In this document: piece after piece, positions 27,664 to 36,587 of the stretch
How the letters are laid out: each line of letters starts with the position of its first letter
How positions within the stretch are numbered: position 1 is the first letter of the stretch
Assembly: GCA_963665555.2 (NCBI GenBank)
Contig: OY762308.1
Location: 3,038,001-3,102,000, forward strand
Length of the DNA: 64,000 nt
Origin: CAXXXW01 sp963665555
GTDB taxonomy: Bacteria > Pseudomonadota > Alphaproteobacteria > Thalassobaculales > Thalassobaculaceae
Reading direction: 5' to 3'
Position numbers and translations under genes: made by a program
The notes under the pieces: generated by a model
What the model saw: only the letters and a program-made list of their open reading frames with translations
Told to the model about the DNA's origin: nothing
Database searches by the model: none

Positions 27664-28715
27664 CGCCGCGCTTCGTGCTCGGCCTCGCGGCGGCGACCGC
27701 GCTGGCGGTCGCGGGGGCCGTCTGGGCGGTGTTCGACGCGCCCCGGACGGCCGGCGCGGCGCGGATGGGGGAGGTCGCCTTCCCCGCGCTCCACGCCGGC
27801 CCGGACGCCGCCGCCCGGCTGGCCCTCGATGGCGGGGAGGGGGAATTCGCCCTCGAACGCGGGGCGGACGGCGCCTGGACGGCGCCCGGCCGGCACGGGC
27901 ATCCGGCCGCGGCCCGGCGCGTCCGCGAGGCGCTGGCGGCGCTGGCCGACATGCGGCTGGTCGAGGCAAGGACGCGCCTGCCCGAACGCTACGCCCGCAT
28001 CGGCGTCGAGCCGCCCGGCGCGCCCGACTCCGGCTCGATCCGCGCGCGCGTCGAGGATTCGGGCGGCCGCGCGCTGGCCGACGCGATTTTCGGCGGCCGC
28101 GTGTTCCGCCGCGTCGGCGAGGCGCGCGCCGGCGTCTTCCTTCGCTTCCCGGAGGACGAACAGGCCTGGCTCGCCAGCGGCGGCACGGACCTGCCCGCCG
28201 ACCCGCTCGACTGGCTGGACCGCGCGATCGTCGACATCCCCGCCGACTCGGTCGCCCGGGTGGACAGCGCGCCGGCCGGCGCGGCCGGCTATGTGCTGCG
28301 GCGCGGCGCGGCGGGGGAGTCGTTCCGCCTGCTGGGCGCGGAGGGGGCGCTGCCGCTCGACGCGGAGGCGGCGCGGCGGCTGGCCTCCGGCCTCTCCGCG
28401 CTGGCGTTCGAGGATGTGTTCCCGCGCGGCGCGGCCCCGGCGGGCGGCGGCGCGGCCTCGCGGATAACCTTCGCGACCTTCGACGGTCTGGAGATCGCCG
28501 TCCTCCTCTCCCGGACGGACGGGGAGGCCTGGGCCGATTTCTCCGCCGCCGCGGCCGGGGGCGCGGCGGCGGCGGTCCGCGAGCGGGCGCGCGAACTCGA
28601 CGCCCGCCTCTCGCGCTGGACCTACCGTATCGCCGAGTGGCGGCGCGCCCGGCTCGCCGTGCCGCTCGACCGGCTGCGCGCCCGCGATCCCGCCGCCTCG
28701 GGGAGCGGCGGTTGA
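27660..28715 (+). CDS. DUF4340 domain protein of the Gld-like transporter operon
   Basis: 351 aa starting at an ATG that overlaps the upstream stop by 4 bases. An N-terminal hydrophobic segment anchors a periplasmic body. DUF4340 features are visible as repeated short beta-rich units: 'FALERGADGAWTAPG', 'ALADMRLVEARTRLPERYARIGVEPPG', 'DWLDRAIVDIPADSVARV', and 'ITFATFDGLEIAVLLSR'. The family is found next to GldG-like proteins. A probable accessory subunit. Its last bases overlap the start of tadA. Confidence 0.85.
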   Translation: MTPRFVLGLAAATALAVAGAVWAVFDAPRTAGAARMGEVAFPALHAGPDAAARLALDGGEGEFALERGADGAWTAPGRHGHPAAARRVREALAALADMRLVEARTRLPERYARIGVEPPGAPDSGSIRARVEDSGGRALADAIFGGRVFRRVGEARAGVFLRFPEDEQAWLASGGTDLPADPLDWLDRAIVDIPADSVARVDSAPAGAAGYVLRRGAAGESFRLLGAEGALPLDAEAARRLASGLSALAFEDVFPRGAAPAGGGAASRITFATFDGLEIAVLLSRTDGEAWADFSAAAAGGAAAAVRERARELDARLSRWTYRIAEWRRARLAVPLDRLRARDPAASGSGG

Positions 28716-29182
28716 CCGGGCCGGGCGGCGGCGCGGACCCGCGCCCGGCGATGGCGCTGGCGCTGGAGGAGGCGCGGGCGGCGGCGGCGCGCGGCGAGGT
28801 CCCGGTCGGCGCGGTCGTGACGGACGCCGCCGGCGCGGTGCTGGCGCGGGAAGGAAACCGTGTCGAGGAACTGGCGGACCCGACGGCGCACGCCGAAATC
28901 CTGGCGATCCGGGCCGCCGCCGCCGCGCGCGGCGCGCCCCGGCTGGCCGGTTGCGCGCTCACCGTGACGCTGGAGCCGTGCGCCATGTGCGCCCAGGCGA
29001 TCGCGCTGGCGCGGCTGCGCCTTCTCGTCTTCGGGGCCTACGATCCCAAGGGCGGCGGGGTGGAGCACGGCGCGCGCGTGTTCCGCGCGCCGGGTTGCAA
29101 CCATGTCCCGGAGATCGTCGGCGGCGTCGAGGAGCGCGCGGCGGCGGCGCTGCTAACCGGCTTCTTCCGCGCCCGGCGGTGA
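28712..29182 (+). CDS. tadA: tRNA-specific adenosine deaminase
   Basis: 156 aa from a TTG that overlaps the DUF4340 stop and follows GGGAG; an ATG at 28751 would give 143 aa but lacks a ribosome site. It deaminates A34 of tRNA-Arg(ACG) to inosine. Zinc-binding and catalytic residues are His60-Ala-Glu62 ('DPTAHAEILAI') and the Cys pair in 'LEPCAMCAQA' (residues 90 and 93). It is the last gene of the operon and overlaps the end of the convergent corrinoid activator gene by 30 bp. Confidence 0.92.
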   Translation: MTGPGGGADPRPAMALALEEARAAAARGEVPVGAVVTDAAGAVLAREGNRVEELADPTAHAEILAIRAAAAARGAPRLAGCALTVTLEPCAMCAQAIALARLRLLVFGAYDPKGGGVEHGARVFRAPGCNHVPEIVGGVEERAAAALLTGFFRARR

Positions 29183-31228
29183 GGGCCGCGCGCGGCGGCG
29201 CCGGCGGCCGCGCCCGTCGCCGCTGGCGTCCGGCCGCGCCTTCGGCTCCGGCAGCGCGACCCGGCCGCGCAGCAGCGCGTAGGGCGCGGTCTTGTGCGGG
29301 AAGGCCATCGCGTCCACGAAGTGCTCCTGGAAGCGCGGCTCGACCGCGGTTTCGACCTTCTCGACCGTCCGCGCCACGCGCTCGATCTCGCGGCGCGCCT
29401 CGCGGTCCAGCAGCGCGATCCGGGCGCCGGTCCCGGCGGCGTTGCCGGCGGAGGACACGCGCTCCAGCGGGCAGTCCGGGACCATGCCGAGCACCATGGC
29501 GTATTTCGGGTCGATATGGCTGCCGAAGGCGCCGGCCAGCACCGCCCGGTCCACCCGGTCGATCCCCATGCGGTCCATCAGCAGGCGGAAGCCGGCGTGC
29601 AGCGCCGCCTTGGCGAGCTGGATCGCGCGCACATCCGCCTGCGTCACGCACACCTCGCCGGCCAGCCGCCACGAGAAGGTGCGCCCGTCGCGGAACACGC
29701 GGTCCGTCCGCGCCGCCATCGCGCCGTCGATGACGCCGTCCTCGTCCAGCAGGCCGGCGAGGAACATCTCCGCCAGCGCCTCGACGATGCCGGAGCCGCA
29801 AATCCCGGTGATCCCGGCCGCCGCGACCGCCCCGGCGAAGCCTGGCTCGTCGGACCACAACTCCGAGCCGACGACGCGGAACCGCGGCTCCAGCGTCCCG
29901 CGGTCGATCCGCACGCGCTCGACCGCGCCCGGCGCGGCGCGCTGGCCGGAGGAAATCTGCGCGCCCTCGAAGGCCGGGCCGGTCGGGCTGGAGCAGGCCA
30001 GCGTCCGGTCGCGGCCGCCGAGCACGATCTCCGCGTTGGTGCCGACATCGACGACCAGCACGGTCTCCGCGCCCCGGTGCGGGTTCTCCGACAGGATGAC
30101 GGCGGCCGCGTCGGCCCCGACATGGCCGGCGATGCAGGGCGGCGCGTAGGCCCGCGCGCCCGGATGCAGGCGCAGGCCGATCTCCGCCGCCGGAATCTCC
30201 ACCGCCGTGTCGATCGCCAGCGCGAAGGGCGCGAAGCCGAGTTCCGTCGGGTCGATCCCCAGCATCAGGTGGTGCATGACCGGGTTGCCGACGAAGACGA
30301 GTTCGAGAATGTCCTCCGGCGCCAGCCCGGCCTCGCGCGCGGCGGCGGCGGCAAGCTCGTTCGCCGCCTCGCGGACCGCTTGCGTCATCGCTTCCGCGCC
30401 GCCCGGGTTCAGCATGGCGTGCGAGACCCGGCTCATCAGGTCCTCGCCGAAGCGGATCTGCGGGTTCATCGCGCCGGCCGAGGCCAGCACCTCGCCGGTG
30501 GCGAGGTCGCAGAGATGCGCCGACAGCGTGGTCGAGCCGATGTCGAGCGCGAGGCCGTAAATCCGCTCGCGCAGGCCCGGCCAGACGCCGACGATCCGGT
30601 CCGTCCCGCGCAGCGCGACGGTCGCCTTCCAGTCGCCGTCCCGGAGCGCCTTCTGCAGGCCCTGGAGCACGGCGAGGTCGGCGGAGAGGTCCCCGGCGAT
30701 GTCGCGGTCCGGCCACTGCGCGCGCAGCGCCTCGCACAGGCGGCGGAAATCGCCGGACGGGTCGTCCATGTCCGGGGGGCGCGCCTCGACATAATGGAGG
30801 CGGGTCAGGGGGCGGACCTCGATGTCGCGCGCCTCGGCGCGCTTGCGCACGACCTGGCGGTGGACCTGGCTTTCGGGCGGCACGTCGATCGCCGCGTCCG
30901 CCAGCAGCCGCGCGCCGCAGCCGAGGCGCCGGCCCGGCGCGAGGCCGCGCTTGTCCGCGTGGCGGCGCTCCGCCGGCCCCGGCGGGGACAGCGCGTCCGG
31001 CCCGGCGGAAATGCCGAGTTTCGGGTATTCGCCCGGCGCGAACGCGACCTGGCAGCGCCCGCAGATCGCGCGTCCGCCGCAGACCGAATCGAGGTCCGCG
31101 CCGAGCTTGCGGGCCGCCTCCAGCACGGTGGTCCCCGCCGGGACGCGGCCGCGCCGGCCCGACGGGGCGAAGACGACGAAGACCTCGCCCGGCGGCGCCT
31201 CGGGGCCGGCCCGTCCGTCCGCCGCCAC
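29153..31228 (-). CDS. Corrinoid protein reactivator, 2Fe-2S ferredoxin plus ASKHA domain (RACo/RamA-like)
   Basis: 691 aa. Residues 14-110 are a ferredoxin domain with the four cluster ligands Cys50, Cys56, Cys59 and Cys104 ('CGGRAICGRC', 'LGCGARL'). Residues ~200-640 are a DUF4445/ASKHA ATPase fold: 'YGLALDIGSTTLSAHL', 'ELVFVGNPVMHHLMLGI', 'VLVVDVGTNAEIVLGG', 'GSGIVEALAEMFLAG', and 'VLAGAFGSHIDPKYAM'. Such enzymes reduce inactive Co(II) corrinoid to Co(I) at the expense of ATP. The C-terminus is Arg/Pro-rich. The upstream methyl-THF methyltransferase (10-bp gap) supports a methyl transfer role. Confidence 0.9.
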   Translation of the reverse strand: MAADGRAGPEAPPGEVFVVFAPSGRRGRVPAGTTVLEAARKLGADLDSVCGGRAICGRCQVAFAPGEYPKLGISAGPDALSPPGPAERRHADKRGLAPGRRLGCGARLLADAAIDVPPESQVHRQVVRKRAEARDIEVRPLTRLHYVEARPPDMDDPSGDFRRLCEALRAQWPDRDIAGDLSADLAVLQGLQKALRDGDWKATVALRGTDRIVGVWPGLRERIYGLALDIGSTTLSAHLCDLATGEVLASAGAMNPQIRFGEDLMSRVSHAMLNPGGAEAMTQAVREAANELAAAAAREAGLAPEDILELVFVGNPVMHHLMLGIDPTELGFAPFALAIDTAVEIPAAEIGLRLHPGARAYAPPCIAGHVGADAAAVILSENPHRGAETVLVVDVGTNAEIVLGGRDRTLACSSPTGPAFEGAQISSGQRAAPGAVERVRIDRGTLEPRFRVVGSELWSDEPGFAGAVAAAGITGICGSGIVEALAEMFLAGLLDEDGVIDGAMAARTDRVFRDGRTFSWRLAGEVCVTQADVRAIQLAKAALHAGFRLLMDRMGIDRVDRAVLAGAFGSHIDPKYAMVLGMVPDCPLERVSSAGNAAGTGARIALLDREARREIERVARTVEKVETAVEPRFQEHFVDAMAFPHKTAPYALLRGRVALPEPKARPDASGDGRGRRRRRARPSPPGAEEAG

Positions 31229-31238
31229 CGCGCGCCGC

Positions 31239-32144
31239 TCAGGCCCGGCGGCGCCGGCGCTCGCGGCCGCCGCGCGCCCCGATGGCCGCGCCCTCCGGCG
31301 CCGGCTGGCGGAACTTGCGGATCCAGGCCCGGCATTCCGGGTCGTGGCCCATCATCACGTTCGCGCCGTAGATCGCGGTCATCTCCTCGTCGCGCAGCGG
31401 GTTCATGATCGCCGAGGTCATGCCCGCCCCGATCGCCATCGACAGGAAGGCGGCGTTCAGCCCGTGCCGGTTCGGCAGGCCGAAGGAGATGTTGGACGCG
31501 CCGCAGGTCGTGTTCACGCCCAGCTCCTCGCGCAGCCGCCGGACCAGCCGGAAGGCCGAGGCCCCGGCCAGGTTGATCGCGCCGACCGGCATGATCAACG
31601 GATCGACCACCACGTCGCAAGCCGGAATCCCGTAATCGGCCGCGCGCTCGACGATCTTGCGCGCCACCTCGAAACGCACGTCCGGGTCCTCGGAAATGCC
31701 GGTCTCGTCGTTCGAGATCGCCACCACGGCCGCGCCGTGCTTGCGGACCAGCGGCAGCACCGCCTCCAGCCGCTCCTCCTCGCCGGTGACGGAGTTCACA
31801 AGCGCCTTGCCGCGATAGACCGAAAGGCCGGCCTCCAGCGCCTCGACGATCGAACTGTCGATCGACAGCGGCACATCGACAATCGACTGCACCAGCTGGA
31901 CCGACTCCGCCAGGATGCGCGGCTCGTCGGCCAGCGGGATGCCGGCGTTCACATCGAGCACCGTCGCCCCCGCCTCCACCTGGGCGATGGCGTCCGCCTC
32001 GACCCGGCTGTAGTCGCCGGCCGCCATCTCGGCGGCGAGCAGGCGCCGCCCGGTCGGGTTGATCCGTTCGCCGATGGCGCAGAAAGGCCGGTCGAAGCCG
32101 ATCGTGACTTCCCGGGTGGCGGAGCCGATAACGGTGTGCGTCAT
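31239..32144 (-). CDS. Methyltetrahydrofolate:corrinoid methyltransferase (pterin-binding, DHPS superfamily)
   Basis: 301 aa TIM-barrel. The pterin-binding signature 'CAIGERINPTGRRLL' opens the protein and is followed by 'GATVLDVNAGIP', 'LSIDSSIVEALEAGL', 'ALVNSVTGEEERLE', and 'NTTCGASNISFGLP'. These match AcsE/MtvB-type methyltransferases rather than dihydropteroate synthase, and folate synthesis genes are not adjacent. It would move a methyl group between tetrahydrofolate and a corrinoid protein. The last 20 residues are strongly basic. Flanked by the reactivator and a methylene-THF reductase gene on the same strand. Confidence 0.9.
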   Translation of the reverse strand: MTHTVIGSATREVTIGFDRPFCAIGERINPTGRRLLAAEMAAGDYSRVEADAIAQVEAGATVLDVNAGIPLADEPRILAESVQLVQSIVDVPLSIDSSIVEALEAGLSVYRGKALVNSVTGEEERLEAVLPLVRKHGAAVVAISNDETGISEDPDVRFEVARKIVERAADYGIPACDVVVDPLIMPVGAINLAGASAFRLVRRLREELGVNTTCGASNISFGLPNRHGLNAAFLSMAIGAGMTSAIMNPLRDEEMTAIYGANVMMGHDPECRAWIRKFRQPAPEGAAIGARGGRERRRRRA

Positions 32145-32177
32145 GGACGGAGCCTTTCGAGACAGGAGGGTGGAGCG

Positions 32178-33098
32178 TTACGACGCGGCCCTGAGCGGGG
32201 CCGGTTCGACGATGGAGAAGCCGCCGCCGGGACGGGCCGCGACGCGCGCCTCGGCGACGGCGGCCGCCCAGGCGGCGGTCCGGGCCAGGCCGCCGAAGGG
32301 GTAGAAATGCAATCCCGCCAGCAGCGAGCCGGGATCGCGCGCCCGCGCCTCGGCCAGCCCGGCCACCAGCCGGTCCGGCTCCCGCGTCATGGCGAGTTGG
32401 GCGATGTTCGCCGCCTGGCGCGTCAGCACGCGCATCGACGGGCCGACGCCCGACATCCGGGCGAACTTGACCAGCGTCTTCAGCGTCGCCGGGCCGGCCA
32501 CGCCGACACGGACGGGCAGGCGGTTGCCGGCGGCGCGGGCGCGCCGCTCCCAGGCGGCGACGGCCCCGGCGTCGAAGCAGAACTGCGTGGCGATATAGGC
32601 GTCCATGGCGCTGTCGCGCGCCCAGGCGTTCTTCTCCGCCAGCGCGCGGGCCGCCTCCGGCTCCGGGATGTCGGGCGAGCCTTCGGGATGCCCCGCGACG
32701 CCGACCCGGCGCACGCCGTGCTTTTCCAGCAGGCCGGAGGCGAGCACCTGCATCGACTCCGCGTAGGGGCCGGCCGGCCGGTCCACCCCGCCGGCGATTG
32801 CCAGGACCTCCCGGACCCCGGCGCGCTCGGCCAGCGCCGCCAGCGCCCGCTCCAGCGCCGCCGCGCCGTCGAGAGAGCGCGCCGCGATATGCGGGACCGG
32901 CTCGAACCCCTCGCCGCGCAGCCGCGCGCAAACCGCGATCGTGTCGGCGATGTCCGACCCCGGCAGGAAGGTGACGTTGACCGTCGTCCCGGCCGGCAGG
33001 CAGTCCGCGAACCGCCCGATCCGGGCGGCGGCGGCCGGCGTGGTCTCGATCGACCAGCCCTGGGCCAGCGCGGCGATCCGTGCCCCGGCGATCGACAT
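32178..33098 (-). CDS. Methylenetetrahydrofolate reductase family protein
   Basis: 306 aa. The FAD/TIM-barrel fold of MTHFR is shown by 'TFLPGSDIADTIAVCARL', 'EPVPHIAARSLDG', 'GVREVLAIAGGVDRPAGPY', 'GVAGHPEGSPDIPE' and 'FCFDAGAVAAW'. It is shorter and more divergent at the N-terminus than MetF (the 'SFEFFPP' start is replaced by 'WSIETTPAAAARI'), so a specialised paralogue is likely. It probably interconverts methylene- and methyl-THF for the downstream methyltransferase. GGAGG lies seven bases before the ATG at 33098. First gene of the three-gene operon. Confidence 0.88.
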   Translation of the reverse strand: MSIAGARIAALAQGWSIETTPAAAARIGRFADCLPAGTTVNVTFLPGSDIADTIAVCARLRGEGFEPVPHIAARSLDGAAALERALAALAERAGVREVLAIAGGVDRPAGPYAESMQVLASGLLEKHGVRRVGVAGHPEGSPDIPEPEAARALAEKNAWARDSAMDAYIATQFCFDAGAVAAWERRARAAGNRLPVRVGVAGPATLKTLVKFARMSGVGPSMRVLTRQAANIAQLAMTREPDRLVAGLAEARARDPGSLLAGLHFYPFGGLARTAAWAAAVAEARVAARPGGGFSIVEPAPLRAAS

Positions 33099-33323
33099 TC
33101 CAGCGCCTCCCGAAAGGCTTCCCCGGCCGTGTTTTCCGCCGGTCTCGAAGGGCATGTAAGCGCCTGTTTCCCCGGCGAATTTCTCGCGTCCGCCGCAAGC
33201 AGTCCCGAATCCGACACACGCCCCGTCCGGCGGCCCGAATCGTGAATTTTTTTTCGCGGCCTTGCGCCGCGCGGCGCGGCGCGGCCAAGATGGCGCCGCG
33301 CGCGGCGGCGGGAAGGAGACGCG

Positions 33324-34973
33324 ATGGACCGGGAGCGGGAGGGGGGCGGCCTGCGCCGCGAGCGCCATTTCGACGGCCGCGACATGCTCTGCTTCCGGGA
33401 CCGGCCGCGCAACGCGCTGGCCTTCCTCGCCCGCGCGGCGGCCCGCGGCCCGGAGGACGAGGCCATCGTCGCCGGCGGCCGGCGGATCGGCTGGCGCGCC
33501 TTCTCGGACCTCGTGGACCGGACGGCGCGCGGCCTGCTGGCGGACGGGATCCGCCCCGGCGACCGGGTGGCGCTGCTGCTGCGCAACCGGCCGGAATTCG
33601 CCGTCGCGCTGCTCGGGGCGATCCGCGCCGGCGCGATCGCCGTTCCCGTCAACATCCGCGAGCAGACCGACGAACTCGCCCATGTGCTGGCCGATTGCGG
33701 CGCGGCGGCGCTGGTCCACGAGCCGGACCTGGCCGGCCGCCTGCCCGCGCCCGCGCGAACGCCCGCGCTGCGGCGGCGCTACGCGGCGGGCGAGGGCGGG
33801 GGTTTCGACGCCCTCGCCGCCGCCGGGACGGGCGGGCCGCCGCTCCCGCCGCCGTCCGGGGAGGAGGAGGCGACGGCGATCCTGCTCTACACCTCCGGCA
33901 CCACGGGCCGGCCCAAGGGCGCGATGCTGACGCATCTGAACCTGGTCCATTCGATCCTGCACTACATGGACCGGTTCGACCTCGGCCCGGCGGACCGTTC
34001 CGTCCTGGTCGTGCCGGCGAGCCATGTGACGGGGATCGTGGCGATCCTGCTCTCCATGATGGGCGCCGGCGGCTGCGCGATCCTGGAGGAGGGGTTCGAC
34101 GCGCCCGCCTTCCTCGACCTCGCGGCGCGCGAACGGATGACCCACACGGTGATGGTCCCGGCGATGTACAACCTCTGCCTGCTCCGGGCCGATTTCGCCG
34201 CGCGCGACCTTTCGGCCTGGCGGATCGGGGCCTATGGGGGCGCGCCGATGCCGGAGGCGACGATCGCCGCGCTGGCGGTCGCCCTGCCGAACCTCCGCCT
34301 CGCCAACGCCTACGGCGCGACGGAGACGACTTCTCCCGTCACGATCTCGCCCCCCGGCGGGGCGGCGGCCCGGCCGGACAGCGTCGGCCGCCCGGTCGCC
34401 TGCGCCGAAATCCGCGTCGTCGACGAGGACGGCGCCGATGTTCCGCCCGGCGCGGCGGGCGAAATCCTGATCGGGGGGCCGATGGTCGTGCCCGGCTACT
34501 GGGGCAAGCCGGAGGCGACGCGGGCCGGCTTCGCGGACGGCCGCTGGCGCTCCGGCGACATCGGCTCGCTCGACGCCGGGGGCTGGCTTTGCGTGTTCGA
34601 CCGCAAGAAGGACACGATCAACCGGGGCGGCTACAAGGTCTACAGCGCCGAGGTGGAGAATGTGCTGGCCCGCCATCCCGCGATCGCCGAGGCGGCCGTG
34701 GTGCCGCGCCCCTGCCCGGTGCTGGGCGAGCGCGTGCACTGCTTCGCGACGCTCGCCGAGCCGCCCGGCGCGCCGGACGAGGCGGCCGAAGAGTTGCGCG
34801 CCTTCTGCGCCGCCCGCATGGCGTCGCACAAGGTCCCGGAAACCTTCACGCTGCTGCGCGACCCGCTCCCGCGCAACGCCAACGGCAAAACCATGAAACG
34901 CCTCCTCGCCGCCCGCCTCGCCGCCGAGGACGCCGCGGCGGGCGGCGGGGCGGACGACGGAGGAAACTCGTGA
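33324..34973 (+). CDS. Acyl-CoA synthetase (AMP-dependent ligase family)
   Basis: 549 aa adenylate-forming enzyme. The phosphate-binding loop is 'ILLYTSGTTGRPKGAMLTH', A4-A5 motifs are 'YGGAPMP' and 'NAYGATETTSP', the hinge region is 'WRSGDIGSLD', and the C-terminal catalytic lysine is in 'LPRNANGKTMKR'. It activates a carboxylic acid to its CoA thioester via an acyl-AMP. Substrate not deducible. The start at 33324 follows AAGGAGA. The stop overlaps the GTG of the next gene, an SDR, suggesting a shared pathway for a carboxylic acid. Divergent from the one-carbon operon across 225 bp with no recognisable riboswitch. Confidence 0.92.
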   Translation: MDREREGGGLRRERHFDGRDMLCFRDRPRNALAFLARAAARGPEDEAIVAGGRRIGWRAFSDLVDRTARGLLADGIRPGDRVALLLRNRPEFAVALLGAIRAGAIAVPVNIREQTDELAHVLADCGAAALVHEPDLAGRLPAPARTPALRRRYAAGEGGGFDALAAAGTGGPPLPPPSGEEEATAILLYTSGTTGRPKGAMLTHLNLVHSILHYMDRFDLGPADRSVLVVPASHVTGIVAILLSMMGAGGCAILEEGFDAPAFLDLAARERMTHTVMVPAMYNLCLLRADFAARDLSAWRIGAYGGAPMPEATIAALAVALPNLRLANAYGATETTSPVTISPPGGAAARPDSVGRPVACAEIRVVDEDGADVPPGAAGEILIGGPMVVPGYWGKPEATRAGFADGRWRSGDIGSLDAGGWLCVFDRKKDTINRGGYKVYSAEVENVLARHPAIAEAAVVPRPCPVLGERVHCFATLAEPPGAPDEAAEELRAFCAARMASHKVPETFTLLRDPLPRNANGKTMKRLLAARLAAEDAAAGGGADDGGNS

Positions 34974-35728
34974 CGACAATGTTCGACCTCACCGGCAAGA
35001 CGGCGCTGGTTACGGGGGCTTCGCAGGGGTTGGGGCGGCGGTTCGCGGGGACGCTGGCGCGGCATGGGGCGCGGGTCGGGCTGGCGGCGCGCCAGACGGA
35101 CAGGATCGAGGCGCTCGCGGCCGAGATCGAGGCCGGCGGCGGAACGGCCTTCGCCGTCCATATGGACGTGACCGACAAGGCGAGCATCGACGCCGGCGTC
35201 GCGGCGGTCGAGGCGGCGCTGGGGCCGGTCGACGTTCTGGTCAACAACGCCGGCCTCGCCGTCAACAGGCTCTTCCTCGATGTGACGGAGGCGGATTACG
35301 ACGCCGTGCTCGGCGCCAACCTGCGGGGCTGCTTCTTTTGCGCCCAGGCGGTGGCGCGGGGGATGGCGGCGCGGGGATCGGGGTCGATTATCAACATCTC
35401 CTCGGTGCTGGGAACGCGGCCGATCGGCACGCTTTCGACCTATTGCGCGTCCAAGGCCGGGCTGAACCAGCTGACCGCCGCGATGGCGCTCGAACTGGCG
35501 CGGAGCGGGGTGCGGGTGAACGCCATCGCGCCGGGCTATGTGGAGACGCCGATGAACGCGGACTTCTTCCGCTCCCCGCCGGGCGAGGCGCTGGTGAAGT
35601 CGGTCCCGCAGCGGCGCCTCGGCCAGCCGGAGGAGCTCGACGGCGCGCTGCTGCTGCTGGCCTCGGGCGCGTCGGGCTTCGTCACCGGAACTGTGCTGAC
35701 GGTGGACGGCGGCTTCGCGATCCGCTGA
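34970..35728 (+). CDS. SDR family oxidoreductase (FabG-like)
   Basis: 252 aa from a GTG overlapping the upstream stop and preceded by GGAGGA. Signature sequence: cofactor motif 'TGASQGLG', 'NNAGLA', catalytic 'YCASK', and 'NAIAPGYVETPM'. The N-terminal basic residues after the Rossmann strand ('LAARQTDR') suggest NADP preference. It is encoded with an acyl-CoA synthetase, so beta-hydroxyacyl or related reductions are plausible, without direct evidence. Confidence 0.9.
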   Translation: MTTMFDLTGKTALVTGASQGLGRRFAGTLARHGARVGLAARQTDRIEALAAEIEAGGGTAFAVHMDVTDKASIDAGVAAVEAALGPVDVLVNNAGLAVNRLFLDVTEADYDAVLGANLRGCFFCAQAVARGMAARGSGSIINISSVLGTRPIGTLSTYCASKAGLNQLTAAMALELARSGVRVNAIAPGYVETPMNADFFRSPPGEALVKSVPQRRLGQPEELDGALLLLASGASGFVTGTVLTVDGGFAIR

Positions 35729-35835
35729 GGGCGGTGGACGGAAAGGGTTTCCCGGCGCCGGCGCGGTTGTGGTACGCTACGCGCTCCGCCGCGCGGCAGG
35801 GCTCGCGGGAGGCGGCAAAGCGGAGGAGGGCGGAC

Positions 35836-36003
35836 ATGGACGCGCGCGAAGCCCGAACGACGCCCGCGGCGGGCGAAGCCTCCCGGCCCGGCGACACGGA
35901 GGAGTTGAGTCCGGCGGAGCGGGCGGCGGCGGCCTTGGGGATTATCGCGACGCTCGCCGCCGTTATCGGCGGTCTGGGCGTTCTGGTCCTTCGTCTTTTT
36001 TGA
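35836..36003 (+). CDS. Small single-span membrane protein
   Basis: 55 aa. A polar N-terminal half ('REARTTPAAGEASRPGDTEEL') is followed by one clear transmembrane helix ending at the C-terminus ('ALGIIATLAAVIGGLGVLVLRLF'). GGAGGAGGG lies close to the ATG. It overlaps the 3' end of the convergent potassium channel gene by 41 bp. Function unknown. Confidence 0.5.
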   Translation: MDAREARTTPAAGEASRPGDTEELSPAERAAAALGIIATLAAVIGGLGVLVLRLF

Positions 36004-36568
36004 AACGCGCCGACGGGCTGGAAACGAAGGTCGTCGTCATTCCGACAAGCGTCCCCAGAAAGATGTAGCCGTAGATCCCCTGCAGCGCCGCGATCAGGCG
36101 GTAGGGCGGGTCCGGCGTGAAATCGCCGTATCCAAGCGTCGTGAAGGTCACGATGCTGAAGTACAAGCAATTGTAGAATTTCAATGTTGCCTCGACCGTG
36201 TTATTCGGATCGGGCAGCAAGAAATTTCCTTTATTGTAAACAATAGCGTGGGAGATAATCGTGACCAGGGCGCCGACGACAAGATTGCGGAACGCGCGGC
36301 CCGGACTCAACTTGTCCGCCCAGACCAACATCAATCCCACCGCCAAATACAGGGCTGGTGCGGACAAAATCGACAAAATAAATGCAAAATTCGCCCCACT
36401 TTTCAGTTTATCGTAATTGAAATCGAAGCGATCCAAGAAATCCAATTTCGGCGATTCCGTGACAAAACATGCCGTCAAGGAAACGATCATTATCATAAAG
36501 CCGTAACGCCCGTAAAATCGCAGAAAATGCCGCTCCACATTCCGGTAATGCCTATCCCACATCGCCAT
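35963..36568 (-). CDS. Potassium channel family protein (Ion_trans_2)
   Basis: 201 aa. Three or four hydrophobic segments ('YGFMIMIVSLTACFV', 'APALYLAVGLMLVW', 'LVVGALVTIISHAIV', 'GYIFLGTLVGMTTTFV') with the potassium selectivity filter 'FTTLGYGDFTPD' between the last two. This is a two-TM pore module plus an N-terminal membrane extension. Its codons are much AT-richer than those of flanking genes (for example the run 36170-36500), pointing to recent acquisition. A regulatory RCK domain is absent. It ends inside the small membrane protein gene on the other strand. Confidence 0.85.
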   Translation of the reverse strand: MAMWDRHYRNVERHFLRFYGRYGFMIMIVSLTACFVTESPKLDFLDRFDFNYDKLKSGANFAFILSILSAPALYLAVGLMLVWADKLSPGRAFRNLVVGALVTIISHAIVYNKGNFLLPDPNNTVEATLKFYNCLYFSIVTFTTLGYGDFTPDPPYRLIAALQGIYGYIFLGTLVGMTTTFVSSPSARFKKDEGPERPDRR

Positions 36569-36587
36569 GCCCTCCCCCGCGCGCCCC

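Noticed and set aside
24532..28986. 1484-aa open frame on the minus strand
   Set aside because: Antisense to the whole Gld-like ABC operon, which is strongly supported on the plus strand by motifs and start/stop overlaps.
33099..33323. Possible cobalamin riboswitch upstream of the corrinoid operon
   Set aside because: I looked for the conserved B12-box and core helices on the minus strand and did not find them.
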